From Mytilus trossulus (taxonomy: Eukaryota > Mollusca > Bivalvia > Mytilida > Mytilidae), in the NCBI RefSeq assembly GCF_036588685.1, contig NC_086382.1, positions 74,497,999-74,561,998 on the forward strand: DNA of 64,000 nucleotides. Direction: 5' to 3'. Made by a program: the position numbers and the translations under genes. Shown here piece after piece: positions 22,601 to 33,001 of this stretch (within the stretch, counting starts at the first letter, position 1; every line of letters starts with the position of its first letter). The notes under the pieces were generated by a model. It had not been told where the DNA came from, ran no database searches, and saw nothing but the letters and a program-made list of their open reading frames with translations.

Positions 22601-25600
22601 CTAGTAGTCTGTTGTTATTTATGTATGATTGTCATTTTATTTATTTTCTTTTGTTACATCTTTTGACATCGGAATCGGACTTCTCTTGAACTGAATTTTA
22701 ATGTGCGTATTGTTATGCGTTTACTTTTCTTCATTGGCTAGAGGTATAGGGGGAGGGTTGAGATCTCAAAAACATGTCTAACCCCGCCGCAATTTTGCGC
22801 ATGTCCCAAGTCAGGAGCCTCTGGCCTTTGTTTGTCTTGTGTGATTTTTAATTTTAATTTCTTGTGTATAGTGTTTAGTGTTTAGTATGACGTCCATTAT
22901 CACTGTACTAGTATGCATATTTTTAGGTGCCAGCTGAAGGACACCTACGGGAGCGGGAATTCTCGCTACATTGAAGACCCATTGGTTGCCTTCGGATGTT
23001 GTCTGCTCTATGATCGGTTGGTTGTCGCTTTGACACATTCACCATTTCCTTTCTCAATTTTATTTTTATTACTGTTTTATTGTTAAAAGTGTACTGTTGT
23101 ATATTTTTGTTTATCTCAGATTCTATTTTACAGGCACAAAGACACGGGGTTTGTCCGCCACGCTCTTGTAATGGTAGTGAGGTTTCTAATTGCAAGGTTG
23201 ACTCAGACTGTCCAAAAGGTAATTAAAGATATATTTAGATTGCAGGAACTTCCACCAAAAAGTAACTTTCTTAAAATCAAACAAACAAAATCAAGATCCT
23301 TTCATCCTCTTAAAGTTGATGTGTTTCTCTCGGTTTAAGTTTGTAACCTGGATTTGTTTTTTCTCAATCAATTTATGAATTTTAAACAGCGGTATACTAC
23401 TGTTGCCTTTCTTCATCAATCCTTCACCATGATGGAAAAACACGTATACAAGAAAACGAATGTAAAAACATGTTAAGGTCACAATTGTTTTCTTATACAT
23501 CTATCAAAAACACAGAGTGGACGAAGCCGGGTACTTGTACATCCCAACAACAAAAAGACACCAAGTACATATTTTGCGTACTCACAGTAACTGACAGCTA
23601 GTCCAAAGCCAATAGCAACTAATAAAAAAATCATGTATCCAATGGATTTAGTGTATAGACGTCATAAACAGTCAAAGAAAAACATGACCTTGTGCAATGT
23701 CATGATACAGGAACCGACAGATTGTATATCCATGATTGTGCATATGTATATAACAACACTATTTAGTTTGCTTTCAATTCACTGATAAAAAAATCAATAT
23801 TACCAATAAAACTATATTTAAAGATCTACTATGGATTCGTTATTATTCGTGGGATACCACGAATTCATAAGTTCAACGAATAACAAATTTTCTATAGACT
23901 TTGTACACAGAAATCGGCAAACAACGAATTCAAATATCCCCTAAAATGTAAGTTTTCCTCAATCCACGAAAATTGATACATAAAGGCAACAGTAGTATAC
24001 CGCTGTTCGAAATTCAGAAATCTATAGAGAAAAAACAAATCCGGGTTACAAACTAAAACATCAAATATAAGAGAACTACGACACAACAGAAACACACCAT
24101 TAAAATATAGCACACATAGAAACGACTATAATACAACAATGGCCATTTCCCTGACTTGGTACAGAGCATTTTAAAATAAAAATGGTGGTTTGAACCTGGT
24201 TTTGTGGCATGCCAAACCTCCCGCTTTAATGGCGATGCTAATTATAACATTAAAATGATAACATTACATGACAGGACTACAATACAAATAAATTAGAGAA
24301 AATATAGGACAGAGAAATAAATGAATAAAAGTCTCAAAACGAAAATAAATGAATCCACAGTAATTACATCAGGAATAGTGGGGCTGCTGTCTTGCCTGGT
24401 TTCAACTTTTTTCTGCTTGTTTTAAGTCTAACTTTGTTGGTAGGTTAAGGCTTATTTGGAGCTCTTCATCTGCTTTGTTGATAACTGGTGTATCAGCTGG
24501 ATGATTTCTATTTAAAAGTTCTTTAAAATATTCTGCCCACCTAGCTTTCTGTTTTTCTATAGTTTCGGCCAAGAATGTATTACAGTGCTTACTCAGGTTA
24601 AGAACATATTTTGGAATACAATGACTATAGAAGTGTCAACCAAAACAAGTTTCTCAAGAGAACCAATCACATTTTTCCTTGTACTTTTTTAAGTCTCAGT
24701 TAATGAAAACAATTGAGATAACTACCTTGCGGTACGTTGAGGCCCTAAACTACGGACGAAAGATATTATGGTAAACTTTAATTAGACAAAAACATAATGA
24801 CAGATTGTCAATTTAAAATTCATTTTGCAAAATGTGTTTTCCGCTAGGCCTCAACCCAGCTATCAGAACTGATTACATCAAGTTCAACAGTCTCAGATAG
24901 GACAACGTTGTATGTAATTTTCAATTTGCATTTTTCATTTAGTAGTAACTTGATTCATTCGAAATATATACACATTGATTAAAAGACTGAACGAATTGAA
25001 GATTTTTGTTCATTCATTTTAAATCAAAATATGTATCTCTTAGTTCAGTGAAATCAATACGAAGTAAATTGGTGCTTTTCGTTTACATTCAGTTATTATT
25101 GGGTAAATAATCGATATACATTACACATTTCCCACTATTGGTGTTCATTTGAATCGGTATGGAAATAGAGTGATTTAAAATAGACGCTCAACATGCCATT
25201 GTATAGTATTTTTATATTGTGTCATTCGTTTAAAAAACTCTTTTTTATATATTTTCAGAAATCCAAAAATGTTGTAGGAAACAATGTGGAGTACTAGCGT
25301 GTACTAATCCTATATTGGTATGGTCATATCTTCAAACAATGTTGAGTACTAAGGTGTATTACCAATGTTATTTCAACTGATCGGGCGGAGCTAGGTTTTC
25401 ATTTGCATAAGGACAGTCTATTTGAAGATGTGTGTGATAAGGATGATTGCCGTTATAATTATTACTGATTTCTAATCACCTATCAGTGTCATCAAAGGAA
25501 TTTACAAAAGAATTACTGAACACTTCATTGATGAGTTTATCCTAATACACCTATCTATAGATGGACTGGTTTATTATGAGCGAACCGGTTAAACTCCGCC

Positions 25601-26879
25601 CAGTCAAGTGAAATAAATTGAGTAATAATAATCAAATAACAGTATGGTCACGTCTTTAAACAATATAAAGTACTAGCGTGTACTTATACTATAAAAGTAT
25701 GATCATGTCTTCAACAATCTGATGTTCTAGTGTGTACTTATCCTATTAAGGTAAGGCCATGTCTCCAAACAATATGGAGTACTAGAATGTTCTAATCCTA
25801 TAAAGGTATGGTCATGTCTTCAAGCAATGTGATGTACAAGCGTTTACTAATCCTATAAAGGTATGACCATATCTTAAAATAATGTGATGTAATAGCGTGT
25901 AATCATCCTAAAATCTGTTTAAGGCATGGTCACGTCTACTAACAATGTGAAGTACTAGTGTGTACTAATCCTATAACGATATAGTCATGTCTTCAAACAA
26001 TGGAAAGTACTAGCGTGTACTTATCCTATAAAGGTACGGTCATGTCTATACAAAATCTTGAGCAAAACACGCATCGTAAGGTGGAACGGTTAAAAACTAT
26101 TGCAATGAAGACGGGCCCACAATTCAGGGTCAAAAAGTGACATTTATTGGATAACTCTTCGAAAAAATTCGTATGATGATTACTTATTGTTGGGGTTAGA
26201 AAAAAAAGATATTTGAAACTTGATGTAAATTGACATTTCCGTATTAATGCATTGGTATGTGTTTTCACATCTTAAATAGGGGGATCGTCCTGGTTGTCCA
26301 CAGTGCGGAAAGGGAGACTGTCCATTATGCTTCCGATACCAGCAGCTGTGTAACGCGGATAAGGAGTGTAAACCAGGTCAGTGCTTTGACACAAAAATCA
26401 AATCAATACGTTAAAGTGAACTATGAATAAATTCATCTCAGATTAGAGGATTACAATTGTAAGCCAGACGCACGTTACGTTTTCAAAAGACTCATTAGTA
26501 ACGCTCGAATAAAGAAAAGGTAGGGGAAAAACAAACAAAGTACGTAGTCGAAGTGTGATCTAACCTTTTTTCAATATTGTAAAAAAAAAAAGAGTCTATC
26601 AAGCAATCTGGTCCTGGACATATCTATCACCAGCTGGACATGCTGGAATAAATAAAGCATACACATAACACAATTAACATTTAAAATGGCAGGTTTTTTT
26701 TCAAATTGTGAAATCTATCCCGTCACAATTCCGTCATAATTTAATAAGATTTTAGAATTTGCACGGCTTTGTACAGTGGAAGACGATTTGACACACAAAC
26801 ATCTAGCTCATCAATTATTGATATATTTTCAGGTCAGTTGTGTTGCTACAATAATTCCTGTGGTACATCTTGTGAATAA
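16636..26879 (+). CDS. Secreted double-WAP-domain protein (five exons)
   Basis: Exons 16636-16689, 23134-23218, 25259-25317, 26280-26376 and 26833-26879 join in frame to 113 residues with GT-AG junctions. Exon 1 encodes only a signal peptide (hydrophobic residues 4-15). WAP 1 (exons 2-3) has eight cysteines ending N-C-x5-D-C-x6-C-C-x3-C-x4-C. WAP 2 (exons 4-5) ends L-C-x5-E-C-x5-C-C-x4-C-x3-C and has two extra cysteines in its N-terminal part (C-P-Q-C...D-C-P-L-C). WAP proteins are extracellular protease inhibitors or antimicrobial peptides; which applies here is not decided by sequence. The stop codon overlaps an AATAAA (26875-26880) and another AATAAA follows at 27000. Intron phases are 0, 1, 0, 1, so each domain is encoded by two exons split by a phase-1 intron. 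The exon 4 donor (GTCAGT) is weak. Confidence 0.85.
17165..19660 (+). pseudogene. L1/Tx1-like LINE, 5'-truncated, ORF2 remains
   Basis: Lies in WAP intron 1. RT landmarks appear in order across several frames: L-N-K-S-P-G-I-D-G (about 17435), N-Y-R-P-I-T-L-L-N (17640), L-F-I-D-F-S-K-A-F-D motif A (17850), G-I-R-Q-G-C-P motif B (18025), L-A-D-D-T-I-L-F motif C (18170) and L-K-L-N-R-S-K-T-E (18260). A C-terminal zinc-knuckle-like C-H-V-C...H-F-F-x-x-C lies at 19475-19525. The endonuclease domain is absent, and stops and frameshifts are numerous. A 32-base insertion at about 17570-17600 matches the end of repeat family 4. Confidence 0.8.
20389..21597 (-). pseudogene. Penelope-like reverse transcriptase, active-site change
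   Basis: 402 open residues. The motif V-I-G-I-P-M-G-S-N-C-A-P-L (RT motif B region) is followed by F-R-Y-L-V-D-I-L-A-L-N-N, where the expected Y-x-D-D box has V in place of the first Asp, which should abolish polymerase activity. C-terminal of this are L-D-L-D-I-Y, N-I-Y-D-K-R and S-Q-L-V-R-F. The apparent N-terminus is artificial: a 54-bp tandem duplication (21547-21600 and 21601-21653) disrupts the frame, and the real upstream sequence continues to about 21870. No GIY-YIG endonuclease was found. Confidence 0.7.
21547..21653. repeat. 54-bp tandem duplication within the RT
   Basis: 'ttatcaagtacttccaacga...ttagttccactat' occurs twice back to back with one substitution. Confidence 0.85.
22240..23075 (+). 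mobile_element. Penelope-like element 3' fragment
   Basis: Plus-strand copy of the same element, from the RT C-terminus ('tcagtattctcctcagaaac', 'attgcatattttggctttaa') to the shared 3' end. Together with 19820-20630 it forms an inverted repeat with arms of about 800 bp separated by about 1.6 kb, all inside WAP intron 1. Confidence 0.75.
23320..23420 (+). repeat. Interspersed repeat, family 4 fragment
   Basis: Short forward piece ending 'aacagcggtatactactgtt', as at 7570-7620. Confidence 0.5.
23829..23985 (+). repeat. Truncated MITE of the 'ctgtggattc' family
   Basis: Begins 'ctatggattcgttattattc' after a TA and ends near 'aatccacgaaaattgata', resembling 56005-56213 and 52480-52691. The right terminus is missing where the family-4 repeat begins. 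Confidence 0.5.
23990..24240 (-). repeat. Interspersed repeat, family 4, inverted copy
   Basis: Reverse complement of the family at 7370-7625, starting 'aaaggcaacagtagtatacc'. In WAP intron 2. Confidence 0.65.
25277..26046 (+). repeat. Exon-derived minisatellite, about 55-bp units
   Basis: The unit is 'tggtcatgtcttcaaacaat' + 'gtggagtactagcgtgtact' + 'aatcctataaaggta'. Its first occurrence is the end of WAP exon 3 with its 5' splice site (25280-25323). One partial unit follows at once, then after a MITE seven full units and a partial one (25643-26046). Units have diverged by point changes and small indels and most keep a GTATGG-like sequence at the position of the real donor. Confidence 0.85.
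25370..25614. mobile_element. MITE inserted in the minisatellite
   Basis: About 245 bp with imperfect 21-bp terminal inverted repeats: 'atttcaactgatcgggcgga' at the left and its counterpart 'ctccgcccagtcaagtgaaa' at the right (17 of 21 positions match by eye). It lies between minisatellite units. No coding capacity. Confidence 0.6.
26461..26560 (+). repeat. Dispersed repeat, family 3 fragment
   Basis: 'gccagacgcacgttacg', 'aaagactcattagtaacgct' and 'aaagtacgtagtcgaagtg' match the family seen at 1501-1735 in degraded form. In WAP intron 4. Confidence 0.6.
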
Positions 26880-27169
26880 AAATAGGCTCGATATAATCAT
26901 TCTATATTGGATCCACAGAACTAATGTAAAACATCCTGTTATGAAGAGCTTACATTTCATTTATCTAATTGTGACATAACTAATCGGATCAATTTTAGAA
27001 ATAAAGAATGAATTAAGCAGAATATGTTTTTTTTTATTACTTGCTACTTTACGGTCATTTGATATTGCTGCCGCACTGCTGATTGTCGTCAAAGTACCTA
27101 GAGTTAAGTCGACCATTTTATACTTGGATGATTTGTGATGACTTTTATTTAGTTGAAGTGCGGTATATT

Positions 27170-27620
27170 GTATAGACACCTTTCAATTCAATTAATATAG
27201 ATACAAATAAACAGTTTATGGCAATAATGTACAGCAAAGTAAGACCTACAGATAAGTCAACATGACCAAAATGGTCAATTGACCCCTTAAGGAGTGATTG
27301 CCATTTATAGTCATTTTCTTTTAACAATTTTCATAAATTTTGTAAATTTTTACAAAATATTTTCCACTATAACTACTGGGCCAAGTTCATTATACATAGA
27401 AATAATTGTAAGCAGCAAGAATGTTTAGTAGAGTAAGATCTACAAACACATCACCATCACCCAAGCACAATTTTGTCATGAATTCATCTTTGTCCTTTAT
27501 TAGATATGCACATAAACCAAGGTCAGCCTCTAGTTATAGTTCGTCCTTATGTTGTAATGTTACACCACTTTCTCAGTTAAGAGGAATGGCTGGGATCCCA
27601 ATAACATGTTTAACCTAGTC
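27170..27620. repeat. Probable dispersed repeat
   Basis: 'catgaccaaaatggtcaatt' and 'ctgggccaagttcattatac' look to me like pieces of a widespread bivalve repeat, but no second copy is present in this window, so the call rests on memory alone. The open frame at 27421-27618 has no recognisable domain. Confidence 0.3.
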
Positions 27621-27854
27621 ACATTATGTATGTATGTGTCTGTCCACAGTCAGGAGCCTGTTATTCACTGGTTGTCGTTTGTTTATATGTGATATATTTG
27701 CTTTTGTTCATTTTTTGTACATAAATAAGACCGTTAGTTCTCTAGTTTGATTTGTTTTAAATTTGTCATTTCGGAACCAATTATAGCTGACTATGCGTTA
27801 CGAGATTTACTCATTGTCTAAGGTCGTAACGGTAGTTGTTAATTTCTGTAACAT

Positions 27855-28540
27855 GTGGTCTCTTTATATCACCATCTAAAAAGGAAAATTAACAATTAGG
27901 AAAGGACAATCGTCTCTTTGTCGTAAATTGTTTTGTATAGTTTCTGGCGTAAAATTAAAATATCTACAACTAAAATAGGACATTATCTGCTGTTTAAATT
28001 TGATTAATATAAAGTAAGTTCACTTTGGTAAATTTCGGCAGTATATGTAGACAATTCTTGATTATTTAACGAATAAAAATTTAACAAATACAAACTAAGG
28101 TAAATGTTGTTGAGCACTTAAATCGAATTTAGACGTGTCTTTATTGAGCTTGTACATAAACCGTGATTCATCACAGTTCAGGAACAAGTCTGCTTTTAAA
28201 GAACCGGGCACAATTCGTGCCAATATTAGAAATAACTACAACCTGTCGATAAACTGTATTGCCGAAACGAACCTAAATGTTGGCAGGAGAAAATTTACAG
28301 TAGCCATTAAGTATATTTAGCATATTTAACTTTGTCGATAGAGAAAACAATTGTATATGAGTTGCAGGAAATAAAAGTGCGTTCCATTTATTCTAAAACG
28401 AACATTTTATCAAATAGGAAAACTTCAGTTTATGAGATTGTGTGAAAGTGTAGTATAAAGAGTGGAAAAGTCAAAACTGTTAAAAACCTCAAAAGCACGC
28501 AATTTATCTTAAACACTCTAAAATTGTTTTTTTTCACTAT
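27855..28540 (-). pseudogene. Heavily decayed Penelope-like RT fragment
   Basis: Matches in order, on the minus strand, short blocks of 20900-21600 ('caccatctaaaaa', 'gtcgtaaatt', 'aaagtaagttca', 'gtcaaaac-tt-aa', 'gcaatttatc'). No usable frame remains. Confidence 0.5.
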
Positions 28541-29659
28541 TTATTATTTTTTGTTACAAATTTAAAGTTAATGGTAAGATAAGATACTGATCTATATTCA
28601 TCTAAACTTCAATTGTGTGACAGAAAAGCCCGCACCAAAAGGGGGTATTTTTTTGTATTTCAGTTTTAGCTTGGCGGTGCAGGATGTACCGGGATTTAGC
28701 TTTGCGGGCAGTATATACTATGCAATTTTGAATATAAGTAAAAGTCGGATTAAGGGAGAGTGAAATGCTTTCTACATATCACAAAATCTTTGAAACAGCT
28801 GTCTATGGTGAAAGACAAACTGTCTGTCCTTGTCTAACATGTTCTTCTTTTCCTGCAGTCGAAATTCGTGTTCTCGATTTGTTTGACTCGCTCTGTGCAG
28901 AACCTATCTATTGTATTTATGGTATTTTTGTCATGTCCTGAATATACATCAAGTTTAAAACACTCGCTATTTATGCATGTCATGGATGATCAACAATTAT
29001 TCCAAACAGTTAAACTTTGCAATTTTTTTATTCCTTTACATAATGCTGAAAACTGTTTAACAACTCCGGTTTACCTTTTTTGATCGTCAATTCTCTCTAT
29101 CCGAAAGATATTGAGCATCAAGCTGTGATTAAAATGTTTTATACCACTGTTACCAAAAGGGAAATACATCATTATTGGATTCACACGACAATTTGTATAC
29201 GAAAGAAATGTTATAATACTAGTATAAAAAAAGTCTTAAAGATAGGAATTTATCACCTTTCTCGTCATTGAAAGAATAAGTTTATTCGAAACACGGACTG
29301 ATGTCTGACTTATTCTATGCATACAAAGACACACCTATTCATTATTTGTCATTCTTGACTGCGGTTCATGGGCCATGGGGCAGCTGGGCTTCATAGGGAG
29401 GTTGTGCTGTGATTTGTACAAGCGACACTGTAACAAGACAACGCCAGTGTGGTAGCACTGCATCATAACATAAAGGACATGCCTGTGGTGGTTCGGGTGC
29501 TTTCTGATACTAAAACCTGTAAGCCTTTATTTTCAGCAGGGTTGAGTTTTATGTGTTTGTGTGTGATTTCAGTATAATTATATTTGTCCCCCCTACATAA
29601 CACACCGCAGAACAAAAACCAAAAAAGGGGATGCTCTATTTATCTAAGTTGCATGGAAA
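28541..29659. other. No gene recognised
   Basis: Short open frames only (e.g. 28868-29083). A slightly GC-richer patch at 29350-29500 was checked in all frames and shows no family motif. Confidence 0.4.
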
Positions 29660-30790
29660 TGGGAAATGTGTCTAACTTTGGACAGGCGCAACAAATGCGG
29701 CGGATTTAAGCATGTTAAGTGCGATCTCAATCGTCCCCATATACATGTACTCATTAGGGGCCTTCAGCTCTATGGTCAGGTTGTTGTCTCTTTGTCACAT
29801 TCCCAATTTTTATACTCAATTTCACTAACAAATGTAGAAAAAATAAACACGCAGAAATACGCACAGTAATACTCAGTTGAAAGGAAGTCCGAGTCCGATG
29901 TAAGAAAAGGTAACAAATTAAAAATGATACATATATTAACAAAGGACTACTTCTGACATGTCAGCTCCCGACCTCAATTAAACTGAATGAAAGATTATGT
30001 CTTCATCATATGAAAATCAAGCACAATCCCTCCCTCCCTCTGGTGTAATAATTTTTCAGTTATACAGAGATTTCGATCGTTAAAATAAAATACGTTGTTA
30101 CATACACGAGCGAATCGAATAAACATCATAAGATGATGGCAAAGGAACGTCACCATCTAAAAATTGATAACTAACAATAGGGAATGAAAAATTATCTCTT
30201 TTATCATAAATTTTGGTATCAAGTTTCTCGTTAAAAAAAATATATCAAAATCCAGGAAAGGGTAGTATTCATTGTTAGTATTAGCTTATTTTAAAGTCAG
30301 TTCAGCTGGATAAACCTCTTTAGTGTACATACTGAAGTCGAATAAATATTCTAGTGCAGTTACAGTCAAAGCAGGTCCAATTGACATAGTTCCTTTGTTT
30401 GTTGTTACTAAAATATGACCTAAAAGAGTTTGAACACATATATTCGCATTCTGGATATTTAAATGACCATTTAATTAAGTGTGCGATTGTTTTTTTTCTT
30501 TTTGAGCTTATGAGGCAAGTACTTACAGTGAATATTTACACTCCATAAGTTATTAATTCCACTGCTTTCAAAGGCCTTATTTGAACAATTTATTACCAGA
30601 GTTTTGATTGTACCAAGCTTAAGTGTACTAGTAAAAAGAATAGATACTTCAGTTGTGGAACAATGGCTTAAAGACGAAATAAGTCTATATTTGTAAGTTG
30701 TTTTGAGCAGCATCGAGAACCAGTACATAGTTGGAACTTTCATTGTATTTGGTTCTGCTTGTAAAGAGGTAGCTACAAGTTTATGTTTGT
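29660..30790 (-). pseudogene. Decayed Penelope-like element copy
   Basis: Minus-strand copy covering the 3' region, pieces of the RT and the upstream P-T-M-Y-W segment (30740-30700). Alignable with 19860-21875 but with internal deletions; 'caatccctccctccctctgg' joins directly to RT sequence. Confidence 0.65.
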
Positions 30791-32079
30791 TACAGATATC
30801 ATTATCCGAATATGGAGTCAGTTGGAATGTTGGTGAGTTCTTGGTTTCCTTTTAAAGAACCTCAATATAAAATTTATGCCAATCAATAATGATATTAGTA
30901 GCAGACTTATCAGCATGGAAAAAAAACAAATTCCTTTGCTAGTTCTTTTAGCTTATGTTTTACACGGGAAATAGGGCTATTGTGGTTGTTGTTAGGAGTA
31001 AAATCTTATTGAAAATGCTGTATACTTTATCAAATATATTCATTACTGAATTAAAGAAAAGAATCTCGGGTTTTTTTGTCAGTTTTTTCGCGTTTTATCC
31101 ATTTCGAGCAGTAAGTACGGAGTTAGTCGTGAATGATGTAACGACACTCATTCCAAATAATAAAATGAACGGGGGGGGGCGATATTAAGGTCCTTTACAA
31201 AGGAAAGATTTCAACATCCTGTCACGAACGATGTTAAGGTCTTCTGTTATAAAATTGGAACTGCATGGGATCATAAATGTATTCGAATTACTGCAATTTC
31301 ATGACGTAGTTGTATTGTCAATGGTATTTACATCTTTTCACACTTCGATTCAATTAAACACATATTTCCGGGTAGATTTTTTGTAAATATAACAAATAAG
31401 AGGGAGTTCAGTATTATCAAAATAGCCAGGAATTTGTTCTTAAACAGAATGATCATTAAAAATACCGGCAATATTTACAAAATCAAAACCTTTATTAGTA
31501 AGTATTGATTTTGATAAAATGTTTTGTGTAAACGTAAGGATGTTCGATGATGAGCAATTATTGTTTATCTTTCCAGAGCACCTGAGTTCATTCTAAAATT
31601 AAGTGGAATTCATGTTCTTTTGATCGTTAGAGTTTTCCATGTTTTGTTTTTGGACGTGATCTTCTATTCGTCATTTTCTTTTTGTTTTGCCTTGACGTGG
31701 TCCGTTTTCCCATAGGTATCTGCAACCTTCTGAGGAGGAAAATTGTTCGCAAACTACAACCTAAATATGCAGGAAATATGAACTATTGTTGTATACGACG
31801 CATGGTCTTTAAAAAAAAACAAGATACTCCTGAAGCATAACTGTAGATCTCCATACATTTAATTATGACAAAGTTTGATAACTATATAATCGCGCAGGTT
31901 TGAAGTGGCAAATAGTAAGCTTTGTGTCTCTGATAAATGTTGTTTTTTTAATTATCAAAAATAAACGATTTCACTAGTATAAGCTTGTCAAAATGAATTA
32001 AACTGCGACAGTATATGTTTATATATATTTTTGTGCATTAACAAACCTTTTTTTTTAATATTATTTCCGCATACACAGT
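30791..32079. other. No gene recognised
   Basis: AT-rich. Contains a G-run (31171-31179). Open frame 30955-31188 has no recognisable domain. Confidence 0.4.
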
Positions 32080-32500
32080 TTCTTTGATTTATATTTCGAT
32101 TGAAGTTTTGTAAACAGACAACCAATTTATTTCTTGATATGTGAACACTAAATGAAATATAACATTTTAAAAACCTGGTTAAGTTAATATCGGGAACAGT
32201 TGTAATATTTTGTTACATTTTGAAACCTATTAATGTACTAACATAAAGCCCAAGGTACAAACATGTTTACGATGATATGAATTATTTATATCATATCTTA
32301 TTTATACATGCACAGGTGGTTTAGCAAAAAACACACTTAAAATGAAAGATCTGCATTTGATTACAATGCGCTGTTTCGATTCCATAAAGTGTCTGGCAAA
32401 ATGGCCCAAAAATGATCAAAACGTTGTGTATCCAATATCTTAATAAGACGATATATAAATGGCGAGTCTCTTTTGCATATGCAGACATAGGTGTTGTACA
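32080..32500. repeat. Outer flank of duplicated gene pair, copy 1
   Basis: Aligns with 44285-44700 in the same orientation ('tttcgattg', 'ttgatatgtg', 'aagttaatatcgggaaca', 'gatatgaattatttat', 'tttcgattccat'). On the minus strand both copies have a short open frame sharing F-C-x-x-(I/L)-x-G-I-E, perhaps a remnant exon. The segment shows that the duplication reaches beyond the A genes. Confidence 0.6.
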
Positions 32501-32886
32501 CACTCAGTGATAGACCATAGACTGCTTACCATATGTAAATATCCAACTAAAAGTAAGTAAAGACATTCCAAAAAAACAATCCTTCTTCGATGTATATTTT
32601 AATAAAAAATAAGAATTGATATATTTTTTAGAAAGATCGGCATCACCTATACTACCATTTAAAAATGTCAACCGTTTACATTTGAATTGTTTTGTGTGTA
32701 TGTTTGTACAACTTTGCTCTTTAGTTTTTCTCACATGATTTAATTTTAGATGTAACTCGTCTTCTGACTGTATGACATTATTTTGTTATGAGCCCAAAGA
32801 CATAATGTAGTCTTGTGACCGTGACGTCATCAACGTTTTTTCTTGGTTTTCTACGGTTTAAAATGGAATTTAGAATCAAATTATAA

Positions 32887-33001
32887 GAAATGACTGTAAT
32901 GTTTTTTCTGTCTTTTCGAAACTACGCTACGCGCGTTATTCAGTGTGCACCATTTTTTTATGTTATTTCTTCATAGACAGAAAAAATATTACAGTCATTC
33001 C
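32887..33001. repeat. Hairpin-forming inverted repeat
   Basis: Arms 32887-32913 and 32975-33001 ('atgactgtaatgttttttct' against 'agaaaaaatattacagtcat') are complementary with one mismatch over about 26 bp. The loop of about 60 bp includes 'ctacgctacgcgcgtta'. Probably a fold-back or MITE end. Confidence 0.65.

Noticed and set aside
31171-31179. G-run as a possible quadruplex
   Set aside because: A single run without three further G-tracts nearby.
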